Assembly: GCF_900156685.1 (NCBI RefSeq)
Contig: NZ_FTOJ01000010.1
Span: 46,893-110,892, forward strand
DNA length: 64,000 bases
Source: Chryseobacterium piscicola
GTDB lineage: Bacteria > Bacteroidota > Bacteroidia > Flavobacteriales > Weeksellaceae
Direction of reading: 5' to 3'
A model generated the notes under the pieces. The model was not told where the DNA came from and did no database searches. It saw only the letters and a list, made by a program, of their open reading frames with translations. Made by a program: the position numbers and the translations under genes. Of this stretch, positions 43,194 to 52,639 are shown one piece after another (position 1 is the stretch's first letter; every line of letters starts with the position of its first letter).

Positions 43194-43469
43194 ATGAAAA
43201 AATTAATGATAGGTTTGGCACTTGCAACAGTAGTAGTAAGCTGCAAAAAAATTCAAGCTGGTGGAAACAAAAATACTCTGAAATTGGAAGAAGGTGTTGA
43301 AAGATATTCTGATGATCACCAAGGTGGTGGCGATGCTCACGGGCACGCAGCTGCACCAGCTCATCATGAAGCTGATTCTGCAAAGCATCAAACCGAAGAA
43401 GCTCATAAAAAAGACAGCGCAACGGTTGCAAAACCAGCTGAAGCACACGCACCCGCTGCTTCACACTAA
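43194..43469 (+). CDS. His-rich small lipoprotein
   Basis: 91 residues. The signal peptide MKKLMIGLALATVVVSCKKI ends in a lipobox VVSC (lipidated Cys17). The mature part has nine His residues within 50, often paired with Asp, Glu or Ala (DAHGHAAAPAHHEADSAKHQ). It may bind metals or be an unstructured surface tether. No family is recognised. Confidence 0.7.
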   Translation: MKKLMIGLALATVVVSCKKIQAGGNKNTLKLEEGVERYSDDHQGGGDAHGHAAAPAHHEADSAKHQTEEAHKKDSATVAKPAEAHAPAASH

Positions 43470-43493
43470 TTTAAAAGAAAGAGAAATCTATAC

Positions 43494-43515
43494 TATCCTG
43501 CATTTTTGCAGGATA
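43494..43515 (+). terminator. Terminator of the lipoprotein gene
   Basis: TATCCTGCA and TGCAGGATA with a TTTT loop, followed by TTTT. Confidence 0.75.
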
Positions 43516-43600
43516 TTTTCGTATAAATAAATTGAAAAATGTAGAATTTTCTTTGTTCCTCAATTCAATTTTTTTACTTTTAGCAAAATAAAAATTTACA

Positions 43601-44980
43601 ATGCAAGAGACTTTAAAATACATCAGCGAAAACAAATTGCGTTTCGTAGATGAATTATTTGAATTACTTAGAATTCCCTCAATATCAGCTGATCCGGCTT
43701 ATAAAAATGATGTCTTGAAATGTGCAGAAGTTGTTGCTTCCTATCTAAAAACTGCCGGAGCAGATAAAGTAGAAATTTGTAAAACCGAAGGTTACCCTAT
43801 TGTATTTGGTGAAAAAATAATCAACCCAGAACTTCCTACTGTGCTGGTATACGGCCATTATGATGTACAGCCTGCTGATCCTTTGGAGTTATGGACAAAA
43901 CCGCCTTTTGAGCCTTATATCGAGAAAACAGATCTGCATCCTGATGGGGCTATTTTTGCAAGGGGATCTGCTGATGATAAAGGGCAGTTTTTCATGCACT
44001 TGAAAGCTTTTGAAGCAATGATGCAAACCAATACAGTTCCTTGTAATGTGAAATTTATTATTGAAGGGGAAGAAGAAATAGGCTCTGTAAGTTTAGGCAA
44101 TTGGGTGAATGAAAATAAAGAAAAACTTTCTTGTGACTGTATTTTGATCTCAGATACACATATATACAGCAATGAGCAACCCACTGTTACTACAGGTTTA
44201 AGAGGTTTGAGCTACGTGGAAGTAGAAGTGGAAGGGCCAAACAGAGATCTGCATTCTGGGCTTTATGGTGGTGCGGTTCCCAACCCGATTCATATTTTGT
44301 CAAGAATGATTGCTAAATTGATTGATGATGATGGTAAAATCACCATAGATGGTTTTTACGACAACGTAGATGTTGTTTCTGATGAAGAAAGAGCAGATAT
44401 GAATAAACTTAAAGATAATCCCGAAGAATTTAAAAAATCAATCGGACTAAGTGGTGTGGAGGGTGAAAAAGGCTATACTACTTTAGAAAGAACCTCAATT
44501 CGACCTACTTTAGACTGCAACGGAATCTGGGGAGGTTATACCGGGGAGGGTGCAAAAACTGTTATTCCTTCTAAAGCTTCTGCTAAAATATCAATGCGTT
44601 TAGTGCCTTACCAAACGCCTGAAGAGATTACAGAAAAGTTCACAAAATATTTCCATAAAATTGCTCCAGATAATGTGAAAGTTAAAGTAACACCACACCA
44701 CGGAGGAATGCCTTACGTTTTACCAACTGATACCAAAGAATTTTTAGCAGCAAAAACAGCGATGGAAACAGCTTTTGGCAAAGAAGTTTTGCCGTACAGA
44801 GGAGGTGGAAGTATTCCTATCACTGCTATGTTTGAGAAGGTATTGGATGCAAAATCAGTTTTGATGGGCTTTGGATTAGATTCTGATGCCATTCATTCTC
44901 CAAATGAACATTATGGCTTATTCAACTTTTATAAAGGCATTGAAAGCATTCCACTATTCTTCGAAAATTACGTTAAATAA
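43601..44980 (+). CDS. M20-family dipeptidase
   Basis: 459 residues. Zinc-binding motifs: VYGHYDVQPADPLELW near 89 (HxD), ARGSADDKGQFFMHLKAF near 119, FIIEGEEEIGS near 152 (catalytic E then metal E), SDTHIYSNEQ near 184 and HSPNEHYGLFNFYKGIE near 436. This is the CNDP-like M20 dipeptidase pattern that cleaves dipeptides in the cytosol. Full length. Confidence 0.92.
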   Translation: MQETLKYISENKLRFVDELFELLRIPSISADPAYKNDVLKCAEVVASYLKTAGADKVEICKTEGYPIVFGEKIINPELPTVLVYGHYDVQPADPLELWTKPPFEPYIEKTDLHPDGAIFARGSADDKGQFFMHLKAFEAMMQTNTVPCNVKFIIEGEEEIGSVSLGNWVNENKEKLSCDCILISDTHIYSNEQPTVTTGLRGLSYVEVEVEGPNRDLHSGLYGGAVPNPIHILSRMIAKLIDDDGKITIDGFYDNVDVVSDEERADMNKLKDNPEEFKKSIGLSGVEGEKGYTTLERTSIRPTLDCNGIWGGYTGEGAKTVIPSKASAKISMRLVPYQTPEEITEKFTKYFHKIAPDNVKVKVTPHHGGMPYVLPTDTKEFLAAKTAMETAFGKEVLPYRGGGSIPITAMFEKVLDAKSVLMGFGLDSDAIHSPNEHYGLFNFYKGIESIPLFFENYVK

Positions 44981-45005
44981 AGTGTAATCTATTTTATTAT
45001 ATTTA

Positions 45006-45036
45006 AATCCTTAAGAATTTTTTCTTGAGGATTTTT
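45006..45036 (+). terminator. Terminator of the dipeptidase gene
   Basis: AATCCTTAAGAA and TTCTTGAGGATT with a TTTT loop, followed by T7. Confidence 0.85.
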
Positions 45037-45112
45037 TTATTTTTTAACATTTATTTTGTGGTTATTTCATTGATAATTACTACATTTACTTAATTAATGC
45101 AAAATTTTAATT

Positions 45113-46036
45113 ATGAAAAAAATTCTATTAATTTGTTCTTTAATGTCATTGGGATTTACAAATGCCCAGTTCACCAATGTTTATAATTATGGTTTTAATG
45201 CTGCTTTTGGTTCAGATTGGACGGTTACTAACCAAAGTTCACCTGCAGGAGCTAGTACTTGGACCAATTCAACCTATGCTGTACCACTTACTGCTGCCAT
45301 TTTTGGAAGTGGAAACACAACTACCGTTCCCGTAGGTCAATCTGGAGGAAATAATTCATTTGCACTTGTTAATTTTAATAGCACTACTGGTGCAGGTATT
45401 ATAAGTAATTGGCTTATCACTCCAGTTGTGAATGTAAAAGACGGAGATGTTGTAAGTTTCTTTACCAGAAAAGGAACAGATGGAACTCAAGATTATCCGG
45501 ATCGTCTTGAATTGAGATACAGTGTTGTAGCAAGTACCGTAAACCCAACAGGCGGCTCGGCAGGATTGGGTAGTTTTACTAATGTAGGAGTTACCGTAAA
45601 TCCGGCATTAGCCACGGGGTTTGTATATCCTAAGGTTTGGACGAAATATCAGTTTGCTATTACTGGTATCGGTACAACAGAAATTCCTGTAAAATTTGCA
45701 TTCAGATATTTTGTTACAGACGGAGGGCCATCGGGTAATAATTCAGATTTGATAGGGATAGATACCTTTTCTGTTGACAGACCTATTCTAAGTGTTTCAG
45801 ATGCAAAAACCAAAAATAAAGCGGTTTCAATTTATCCAAATCCAACCTCAGATTTCATCAACTTTAAAACAGACGATAAAATTATTAAAACTGAAGTTTT
45901 TGATGCGGCTGGTAAAAATATAAATGTTTCTTTAGAAGACAATCAACTCGATGTAAGAAAACTCCCGGCTGGACAATACGTAATAAGTATTGAAACTTCT
46001 AATGGGAAATTTACTGAAAAATTTATCAAAAAATAA
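45113..46036 (+). CDS. Secreted protein with choice-of-anchor-J-like domain and T9SS sorting domain
   Basis: 307 residues. Signal peptide MKKILLICSLMSLGFTNAQF. The middle region (NNSFALVNFNSTTGAGIISN, WLITPVVNVKDGDVVSFFTR) matches choice-of-anchor J domains: W.....D....W......... with a conserved LITP strand. The C-terminal ~75 residues (VSIYPNPTSDFINFKTDD, LDVRKLPAGQYVISIETSNG, TEKFIKK) are a type A T9SS signal. The protein would be exported by T9SS and attached to or released from the cell surface. Function unknown. Confidence 0.9.
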   Translation: MKKILLICSLMSLGFTNAQFTNVYNYGFNAAFGSDWTVTNQSSPAGASTWTNSTYAVPLTAAIFGSGNTTTVPVGQSGGNNSFALVNFNSTTGAGIISNWLITPVVNVKDGDVVSFFTRKGTDGTQDYPDRLELRYSVVASTVNPTGGSAGLGSFTNVGVTVNPALATGFVYPKVWTKYQFAITGIGTTEIPVKFAFRYFVTDGGPSGNNSDLIGIDTFSVDRPILSVSDAKTKNKAVSIYPNPTSDFINFKTDDKIIKTEVFDAAGKNINVSLEDNQLDVRKLPAGQYVISIETSNGKFTEKFIKK

Positions 46037-46061
46037 ATTACTGATAAATATTAGTATCAAT

Positions 46062-46087
46062 AAAACGCTCCAATTGGAGCGTTTTTG
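46062..46087 (+). terminator. Terminator of the T9SS cargo gene
   Basis: AAAACGCTCCAA and TTGGAGCGTTTT are a perfect stem with practically no loop, followed by T. Confidence 0.85.
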
Positions 46088-46117
46088 TTATTTTAGAGAA
46101 ATCAAAAATTTTAAATA

Positions 46118-46825
46118 ATGATTCAAAATAAAGTAGCTTACATCACAGGCGGAACCAAAGGAATCGGCTTTGGGGTCGCTGAAAAATTATTGAAAAACGG
46201 AGTTTCTGTAGCATTTTCGGGAAGAAAAAAAGAAGATGTAGAAAATGCAGTTGAAGCTTTAAAGAAAATCTCAGAAAATGTTTTGGGAATTGTGTCAGAC
46301 GTCAGAAATTTGAATAATGAAAAAGAAGCCGTCAATTTAACTGTAGAAAAATTCGGGCAATTAGATTTCGTGATTGCTAATGCTGGTTTAGGGATTTTTA
46401 AACCTATCGATGAATTAAGTTCCGAAGAGTGGAATTCTATGATTGAGACCAACTTGACAGGTGTTTTTCATACTTTAAAAGCTTCAGTTGAAGAATTGAA
46501 GAAATCTGAAGGATATTACATTACCATCTCTAGTTTAGCAGGCGCAAATTTTTTTGAAAACGGAACAGGTTACAATGCTTCAAAATTTGGGGTGGTAGGC
46601 TTTACACAAGCTGCAATGATAGATTTAAGAAAATACAATATTAAATCTACTGTGATTATGCCTGGTTCTGTTGCTACTAATTTCAATGGAAATGTTCCCT
46701 CAGAAAAAGATGGATGGAAAATTCAACCGGAAGATATGGGTGATTTGGTGGTGGATATTTTAAAAATGAATCCAAGAGTTTTACCGAGCAAGATAGAGTT
46801 TAGGGCGTCAAAACCAAAGAGTTGA
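46118..46825 (+). CDS. Short-chain dehydrogenase/reductase
   Basis: 235 residues. NAD(P) motif TGGTKGIGFGVAEKL near residue 9 (TGxxxGIG), NAG in VIANAGLGIF near 86, catalytic S in ITISSLAGANF near 134 and YxxxK in YNASKFGVVGF near 154, with a final PGSVATNF. A classic SDR with the full Ser-Tyr-Lys triad. It resembles 3-oxoacyl-ACP reductases, but the substrate is not known. Confidence 0.92.
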   Translation: MIQNKVAYITGGTKGIGFGVAEKLLKNGVSVAFSGRKKEDVENAVEALKKISENVLGIVSDVRNLNNEKEAVNLTVEKFGQLDFVIANAGLGIFKPIDELSSEEWNSMIETNLTGVFHTLKASVEELKKSEGYYITISSLAGANFFENGTGYNASKFGVVGFTQAAMIDLRKYNIKSTVIMPGSVATNFNGNVPSEKDGWKIQPEDMGDLVVDILKMNPRVLPSKIEFRASKPKS

Positions 46826-47017
46826 ATAGTTATAATGCGCTGAATAATAATTAAATAAGTATTATGCATGCATAATATATTTTTTATTTATATTTACAAA
46901 ACTTAACAAACAAGAATTACTACTTCAATTTAATCATCTGTTGTAGTAAAAAGCAAAATATATAATTTATGAAACCCTACGGTTGCATAGGATAAATAAA
47001 AATAATTAAAACAACAT

Positions 47018-47764
47018 ATGAAAATATTAGTTTGTATTAGTAGTGTTCCTGATACTACTTCTAAAATTAACTTTACAGCAGACAAATCTGCATTCGACAA
47101 AAACGGAATTCAGTGGGTAATCAATCCACTAGACGAATTTGCTTTAACAAAAGCCATCAAATTACAAGAGTCTCAAGGCGCTACAGTAACGGTGGTGAAT
47201 GTAGGTGATGCTACTACAGAACCAGTAATAAGAAAAGCTTTAGCAATAGGTGCAAATGATGGTGTAAGAGTAAATCTAGACCCAAAAGACAGCTATTCTA
47301 CAGCAAAAGAAATTGCATCTGTAGCTCAAAATGGAGGTTATGATTTAATACTTTGCGGAAAAGAATCTATCGATTATAATGGTGGTTCTGTACCGGGAAT
47401 GGTTGCTCAATTATTGAATCAGCCTTTCGTAAATGCATCAGTTGGTTTAGATGTAAACGGTAGCGAAGCTACTGCGGTAAGAGAAATTGAAGGAGGAAAA
47501 GAAACAATTTCTGTGAAATTACCTGCTGTAATTGCTGGACAAAAAGGATTGGTTGATGAGAAAGATTTAATTATTCCAAACATGAGAGGAATTATGTCTG
47601 CAAGAACTAAACCTTTACAAGTAGTTGAGCCAACTTCTTCTGAAGTGAAAGTTCAGGGAGTTACTTATGATTCAGTTCCTCCAAGAGCAGCCGTGAAAAT
47701 TGTTTCTCCTGATAATTTAGATGAATTGGTAAGATTGCTTCACGAAGAAGCTAAAGTTATCTAA
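47018..47764 (+). CDS. etfB: Electron transfer flavoprotein subunit beta
   Basis: 248 residues. MKILVCISSVPDTTSKINFT is the EtfB start, and the signature VIAGQKGLVDEKDLIIPNMRG (the ETF beta motif) lies near 173-193. It pairs with EtfA to carry electrons from acyl-CoA dehydrogenases; the thiolase at 53.8 kb belongs to the same type of fatty-acid oxidation. etfA follows after 44 bp. Confidence 0.95.
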   Translation: MKILVCISSVPDTTSKINFTADKSAFDKNGIQWVINPLDEFALTKAIKLQESQGATVTVVNVGDATTEPVIRKALAIGANDGVRVNLDPKDSYSTAKEIASVAQNGGYDLILCGKESIDYNGGSVPGMVAQLLNQPFVNASVGLDVNGSEATAVREIEGGKETISVKLPAVIAGQKGLVDEKDLIIPNMRGIMSARTKPLQVVEPTSSEVKVQGVTYDSVPPRAAVKIVSPDNLDELVRLLHEEAKVI

Positions 47765-47808
47765 TCTTTTAATTATTATTTTTTTTTTTAATCTTAAATT
47801 CAAGAAAA

Positions 47809-48756
47809 ATGGCAGTATTCGTATACGCAGAAAATATAAACGGAGTTTACAAAAAAGCAGCTTTTGAAGCGGTTTCTTATGCTAAAGCAGTGGCAGATCA
47901 GGCGGGTGATACCGTGACGGCAATTTCTGTAAACCCAACAGATTCTTCAGATTTATTATATAAGTATGGAGCAACAAACGTAATCAGCATTAAAGACGAA
48001 GGTCTTAAAAATTTCTCAGCAAAAGCTTATGCTCAAGCAGTAAGTGAAGTGGCAGACGGCAATATTCTTGTTTTTCCTCACACTACAGATGCTTCTTCAG
48101 TAGCTCCAATGTTGGCTGTAATGAAGAATTTTTCTTTAATCACCAATGTTCTGGAAGCTCCAGAAAGCCAGTCTCCCTTTCAAGTAAAAAGAAAAGCTTT
48201 CTCTGGGAAAGGTTTTATGCATGCAAAAGCTGAAGGAACAGGTGTAATTCTTACTGTTTCTCAAAATGCTTTCGGTGTGAAAGAAAATGCAGTTTCTGGT
48301 TCAGAAGAGGTGAAAAATCTTTCTGTTGCTAATGAAGACACAAAAGTAATTTCTCACGAACAGAGTTCAGGAAAATTAGACTTAAAAGAAGCTGAAATAG
48401 TAGTTTCCGCAGGAAGAGGATTGAAAGGTCCTGAAAACTGGGGAATGGTAGAAGATTTGGCTAATGTTTTAGGTGCTGCAACAGCTTGCTCAAAACCGGT
48501 TTCAGATATCGGATGGAGAGGGCACAACGAGCACGTAGGGCAAACGGGTAAAGCAATTTCTCCAAATTTATATATTGCCATAGGTATTTCTGGGGCTATT
48601 CAGCATTTGGCTGGTGTAAATTCTTCTAAAACTATCGTGGTAATCAACAGTGATGCTGAAGCTCCTTTCTTCAAATCTGCTGATTATGGTGTAGTGGGAG
48701 ATGCTTTCCAGATTATCCCTGCATTAACTGAAAAAATTAAAGCAATCAGAGGTTAA
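47809..48756 (+). CDS. etfA: Electron transfer flavoprotein subunit alpha
   Basis: 315 residues. The FAD-binding C-terminal domain has VSAGRGLKGPENWGMVEDLA, PVSDIGWRGHNEHVGQTGKA and the ISGAIQHLAGVNSSKTIVVI motif. It is the second gene of an etfBA operon. The dehydrogenase partner is not adjacent. Confidence 0.96.
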   Translation: MAVFVYAENINGVYKKAAFEAVSYAKAVADQAGDTVTAISVNPTDSSDLLYKYGATNVISIKDEGLKNFSAKAYAQAVSEVADGNILVFPHTTDASSVAPMLAVMKNFSLITNVLEAPESQSPFQVKRKAFSGKGFMHAKAEGTGVILTVSQNAFGVKENAVSGSEEVKNLSVANEDTKVISHEQSSGKLDLKEAEIVVSAGRGLKGPENWGMVEDLANVLGAATACSKPVSDIGWRGHNEHVGQTGKAISPNLYIAIGISGAIQHLAGVNSSKTIVVINSDAEAPFFKSADYGVVGDAFQIIPALTEKIKAIRG

Positions 48757-48871
48757 AAACTGAATAGTGAAAGATTATTTGCTTCTATTGTCAATTTTTA
48801 ATCATTCATTTGCTCAGCAAAATTGATATAGAAAATAAAAATTACTATTAATTTATCTCAATAAATATAAT

Positions 48872-48894
48872 AAAAGCTCGGCTTCCGGGCTTTT
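48872..48894 (+). terminator. Terminator of etfBA
   Basis: AAAAGCTCGG and CGGGCTTTT with a CTTC loop, followed by ATTTTTG; one G-T pair in the stem. Confidence 0.8.
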
Positions 48895-48935
48895 ATTTTT
48901 GTCTAAAAAGTAAAACCTACAATAAAAAATTAATT

Positions 48936-48943
48936 TATATTTG
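48936..48943 (+). promoter_or_regulatory. -7 element very close to the bifunctional nuclease start
   Basis: TATATTTG ends 5 bp before the ATG at 48949, predicting an mRNA that starts at or near the start codon. Confidence 0.6.
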
Positions 48944-48948
48944 TAGCC

Positions 48949-49548
48949 ATGGATTATAAACAGCTAATCATTCGCGGAATATCATACAGCCAGACGCAAT
49001 CTGGAGCATACGCTTTGTTATTGGAACATGAAGAAACAAACGTTAAATTACCCGTTGTTATCGGGAACTTCGAAGCACAATCCATTTCTTTAGGCTTAGA
49101 AAAAGATATACATCCGCCGCGCCCACTTACTCACGATTTATTTACAAAATTTATTGTTTCTACGAATTATAAATTGATTTCTGTAATCATTTATCAAATT
49201 GTAGATGGTGTATTTTTTTCAAATATTAATTTTAAAAATTCGGAAACCGAACAAGAATTGATTTTGGATGCCAGAACTTCAGATGCTGTTGCAATGGCGG
49301 TAAGATTTGATGCACCTATTTTTACTACTCAGCAAGTCCTTAATGAAGCAGGGATTTTATTGGAATTGGAAGAAGTTGCCAAAGAAGATGACGTTTTTTC
49401 TGAAACCTTATCTTCTGAAGACAGCCTTACATCAATTTCCATGGAAGAGTTACAGAAATTGCTGGAAGATGCCGTGAAAGAAGAAGACTTTGATACTGCT
49501 CTTGAAATTCAAGACGAAATCAAAAGAAGAAAAAAGAAAATTGATTAA
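48949..49548 (+). CDS. Bifunctional nuclease family protein (DUF151) with UVR motif
   Basis: 199 residues. The DUF151 domain covers about 1-130 (YALLLEHEETNVKLPVVIGN, FEAQSISLGLEKDIHPPRPL, THDLF, ARTSDAVAMAVRFDAPIFTT). A C-terminal UVR motif follows (MEELQKLLEDAVKEEDFDTA with LEIQDEIKRRK). Related proteins have RNase/DNase activity. The domain order is the normal one in Bacteroidota. Confidence 0.93.
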   Translation: MDYKQLIIRGISYSQTQSGAYALLLEHEETNVKLPVVIGNFEAQSISLGLEKDIHPPRPLTHDLFTKFIVSTNYKLISVIIYQIVDGVFFSNINFKNSETEQELILDARTSDAVAMAVRFDAPIFTTQQVLNEAGILLELEEVAKEDDVFSETLSSEDSLTSISMEELQKLLEDAVKEEDFDTALEIQDEIKRRKKKID

Positions 49549-49567
49549 GAAATATTATAGAGACACA

Positions 49568-50950
49568 ATGAATTTAAAATTAAGATTGACCGTCCTTAGC
49601 TTTCTGCAGTTCTTTGTTTGGGGAGCATGGCTTATAACGATGGCGAATTTCTGGTTCGGTACAAAACAATGGGACGGAACTCAGTTCGGAGCTGTTTTTG
49701 GAACCATGGGTATCGCTTCGATATTTATGCCTACAATTACCGGAATTATTGCTGACAGATGGGTAAATGCAGAGAAAATATTCTCTATTCTTCAAATTCT
49801 TTACGGGATTACACTTTTCGTTTTACCGCACAGTGATAATCCGAACTCATTTTTTACGGTTATGCTGGTCGCAATGTGCTTTTATATGCCTACGATTGCC
49901 TTGGCAAATTCTATTTCATATACGGTCTTAAAAAACAGTAATCTGGATGTTGTAAAAGATTTTCCGCCCATTAGAGTTTGGGGAACGGTAGGGTTTATCG
50001 TTGCAATGTGGATTACCAATCTTACAGGAAACAAAGCCACCGAAGGACAGTTCTACATCGCTGGAGTAGCAGCCATCATTCTTGGAATTTATGCCTTGAC
50101 GTTACCAAAATGTCCGCCACAAAAATTAATTGATGAAGATGCACCACTATCTGAGCAACTTGGTTTAAATGCTTTTAAGCTTTTTAAAAATTATAAAACA
50201 GCACTTTTCTTTTTATTTTCAATGCTTTTGGGAGCTGCTTTGCAATTGACTAATGCTTATGGAGATGTATTTTTAAGTGAATTTTCTCATTTCCCAAAAT
50301 ATGCAGATTCTTTTGTTGTGCAGAGATCAACGATAATCATGTCTATTTCGCAGGTTTCGGAGACTTTGTTTATTTTGGCAATTCCGTTTTTCCTGAAGAG
50401 ATTTGGTATTAAAAGAGTCATGCTTTTTTCTATGTTTGCATGGGTTTTAAGATTTGGATTTTTTGCATACGGAATCCCTGAAGGATATGGTTTGGGACTT
50501 ATTATTATGTCGTGTATCGTGTACGGAATGGCTTTCGATTTCTTTAATATTTCAGGTTCTCTTTTCGTTGAAACAACCACAGATAAAAAAATCCGTTCTT
50601 CCGCTCAAGGTCTGTTTATGATGATGACCAATGGTTTCGGAGCGGTATTCGGAAGTTATATTGCGGGTTGGGCAATTGATAAATTTTTTACCCATAGATT
50701 TACTAACGTTACAGAATTATCATCTTACTTGGAGACAACACCTGATAATCAATCGTTTGTAAAAATCCTTAAAGAGAGTTTTCATTCAGCAGTTAATCCA
50801 GACGGAACCTTATCAAGCGTTGTGATGATGAAAGATTGGCATAATATATGGCTTTCTTTTGCAGCCTATGCCTTAGTTTTAGCAATTCTGTTTTGGGTGC
50901 TCTTTAAACACGAACATAATCCTGCCGAACTCAAGGAAATTAATCATTAA
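49568..50950 (+). CDS. Nucleoside permease, MFS (NupG-like)
   Basis: The start is ATG 49568 (MNLKLRLTVLSFLQFFVWGA), 460 residues; an upstream ATT/ATG frame overlaps the previous gene. Twelve membrane helices are visible. FVWGAWLITMANFWF at the start and GAVFGTMGIASIFMPTITG in the first loop are typical of the NupG/XapB nucleoside:H+ symporters. It lies 19 bp after the nuclease gene and may be co-transcribed. Confidence 0.9.
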   Translation: MNLKLRLTVLSFLQFFVWGAWLITMANFWFGTKQWDGTQFGAVFGTMGIASIFMPTITGIIADRWVNAEKIFSILQILYGITLFVLPHSDNPNSFFTVMLVAMCFYMPTIALANSISYTVLKNSNLDVVKDFPPIRVWGTVGFIVAMWITNLTGNKATEGQFYIAGVAAIILGIYALTLPKCPPQKLIDEDAPLSEQLGLNAFKLFKNYKTALFFLFSMLLGAALQLTNAYGDVFLSEFSHFPKYADSFVVQRSTIIMSISQVSETLFILAIPFFLKRFGIKRVMLFSMFAWVLRFGFFAYGIPEGYGLGLIIMSCIVYGMAFDFFNISGSLFVETTTDKKIRSSAQGLFMMMTNGFGAVFGSYIAGWAIDKFFTHRFTNVTELSSYLETTPDNQSFVKILKESFHSAVNPDGTLSSVVMMKDWHNIWLSFAAYALVLAILFWVLFKHEHNPAELKEINH

Positions 50951-50969
50951 TAAAAGTGACTTATCATAG

Positions 50970-51000
50970 AAAACGCATCTCTTCAAAGATGCGTTTTTTT
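50970..51000 (+). terminator. Terminator of the nucleoside permease gene
   Basis: AAAACGCATCT and AGATGCGTTTT with a CTTCA-type loop, followed by T4. Confidence 0.9.
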
Positions 51001-51093
51001 ATTGTGACAGAATTTTTTAGTGTGATTTTCAGAATCTTATGTTGGTGTAGTGTAAATTTCTGTAGAAAAAAAAATTCAGATTAGTAAATTTAT

Positions 51094-51101
51094 TATATTT
51101 G
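51094..51101 (+). promoter_or_regulatory. -7 promoter element of the M43 protease gene
   Basis: TATATTTG, 63 bp before the ATG at 51165, giving a leader of about 57 nt. Confidence 0.6.
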
Positions 51102-51164
51102 TTTAATATTTAGATATTCTTTAAGGATATGTAAGTTAACCCTAATAATTAATATGAATTTGAT

Positions 51165-52139
51165 ATGAAAAAAACCATTCTAATGCTAGGCCTTGTTGGT
51201 CTATTCGCTGTAAGCTGTGAGTCTGATGAAAAAATGGATCAGCAATTGGGAGACAGCCAAATTGAAAGTTCATCTTTCAAAAGAAACTGTGCTTCAGACG
51301 ACGTTTTGAAACAACAGTTAGCCGATGATCCTCAGCTTAGTAAAAAAATGCAGCAAATAGAATCATTTACTGCTGCGAAAATGCAGGAAAATTTCAATTC
51401 CAGATTAGTAAATGGAGTTATTGAAATACCTGTTGTGGTAAATGTATTATATAAAACTGCAGCAGAAAATATTACAGCGGCGCAGATTCAGTCTCAGATT
51501 GATGTATTAAATAAAGATTTTAACGCAACCAACAGCGACTATAATAATGTTCCGACTCTTTTTGCTAATGTAAAAGCTAATGTTGGAATCAGATTCGTAT
51601 TGGATCAGGTAGTAAGAAAATCAACCAACAAAACATCTTGGGGAACAAAGGATGCTATGAAGAAATCTAACCAAGGAGGTTTGAACCCACTTTCTCCAAC
51701 CACTAAACTGAACCTCTGGGTGTGTACAATTGGTGGCGGAATTTTAGGTTATGCACAGTTTCCTGGTGGGTCTTCGGCTACGGACGGCGTAGTAATAGAT
51801 TCAAAATATCTTGGAACTACTGGTACGGCAACATATCCGTATAATTTAGGAAGAACAGCCACACACGAGGTAGGACATTGGATGAATCTGCGTCATATCT
51901 GGGGCGATGCAACTTGTGGAAATGATCTCGTTGCAGATACGCCATCTCACAATACTGCCAATTACGGGGCTCCAGCTTACCCACATTACAGCACTTGTAC
52001 AGGATCTCCTGTAGAAATGACCATGAATTACATGGATTATGTAGACGACAGAGCAATGTATATGTTTTCTACAGACCAAAAAAGCAGAATGCTTGCTATT
52101 TTCCAGTCCGGCGGACCGAGATATTCTTTTGCTCAATAA
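51165..52139 (+). CDS. M43-family zinc metalloprotease (cytophagalysin-like), lipoprotein
   Basis: 324 residues. A lipobox AVSCES gives a lipidated Cys18. The propeptide-like part (IESFTAAKMQENFNSRLVNG) precedes the catalytic domain with VVVNVLYKTAAENITAAQIQ. The zinc site is RTATHEVGHWMNLRHIWGD (HExxHxxGxxH-type, here HEVGHWMNLRH). The Met-turn is MNYMDYVDD near 285. M43 proteases degrade proteins extracellularly. No T9SS tail is seen, so it is anchored at the membrane. Confidence 0.92.
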   Translation: MKKTILMLGLVGLFAVSCESDEKMDQQLGDSQIESSSFKRNCASDDVLKQQLADDPQLSKKMQQIESFTAAKMQENFNSRLVNGVIEIPVVVNVLYKTAAENITAAQIQSQIDVLNKDFNATNSDYNNVPTLFANVKANVGIRFVLDQVVRKSTNKTSWGTKDAMKKSNQGGLNPLSPTTKLNLWVCTIGGGILGYAQFPGGSSATDGVVIDSKYLGTTGTATYPYNLGRTATHEVGHWMNLRHIWGDATCGNDLVADTPSHNTANYGAPAYPHYSTCTGSPVEMTMNYMDYVDDRAMYMFSTDQKSRMLAIFQSGGPRYSFAQ

Positions 52140-52161
52140 AATTCTTACAGCAGATAAATGG

Positions 52162-52192
52162 AATGCACTTTTGAAAAAAAAGTGCATTTTTT
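52162..52192 (+). terminator. Terminator of the protease gene
   Basis: AATGCACTTTT and AAAAGTGCATT with a GAAA-type loop, followed by T. Confidence 0.85.
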
Positions 52193-52330
52193 TGTTTTTA
52201 AAGCAACCATTTTCAGAATTTGCAGTCTTATAGATAGAAACTCATCAAAGAAGCATTTAGAAGAGAATTTTAAACTTGCAAAAAACAGGATTGAAGAGCT
52301 CAGAAAGCGCTTTATGACTTTTTTTCAGCT

Positions 52331-52627
52331 AAAATGTTTTCAGTAGCAAATTCTTAAACCAATAATATTCATGATGTGGAAGATGTTTTACTTAATGCTT
52401 TTCTAAAATGTTTTAATAAAATCAATGCTTGCAACGATTGTAAAAGCTTTCCGTTTTGGCTGAGGAAAAATGTCGTTAACGATTCGATAACTTTTGTCAG
52501 GAAAAGTAAGAATATTTTGTATGCCGACAAATATTCCGATGAAGAATTGAATGGAAATCTGATTGAAATTAATCTCGAAGAAATATTTTCACAAATGCCG
52601 ACGAATTACTTTTGGGTAGAGAGCTAG
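52331..52627 (+). pseudogene. Decayed ECF sigma factor
   Basis: Read from 52331 in one frame, the DNA codes KMFSVANS, then a TAA stop at 52355-52357 where an aromatic residue is expected. It continues TNNIHDVEDVLLNAFLKCFN, then a Cys-rich run and WLRKNVVNDSITFVRKSKN. That is the region 2 pattern of ECF sigma factors (D.EDVLQEAFLK.......W......N...D..RK). Region 4 is missing; the frame ends MPTNYFWVES. Another frame upstream ends at 52346, suggesting a further frameshift. It is non-functional. Confidence 0.7.
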
Positions 52628-52639
52628 GCAAAACCAGAA

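Noticed and set aside
49490..49567. N-terminal extension of the nucleoside permease
   Set aside because: It overlaps the DUF151/UVR gene in another frame and is highly charged; the membrane protein starts at ATG 49568.
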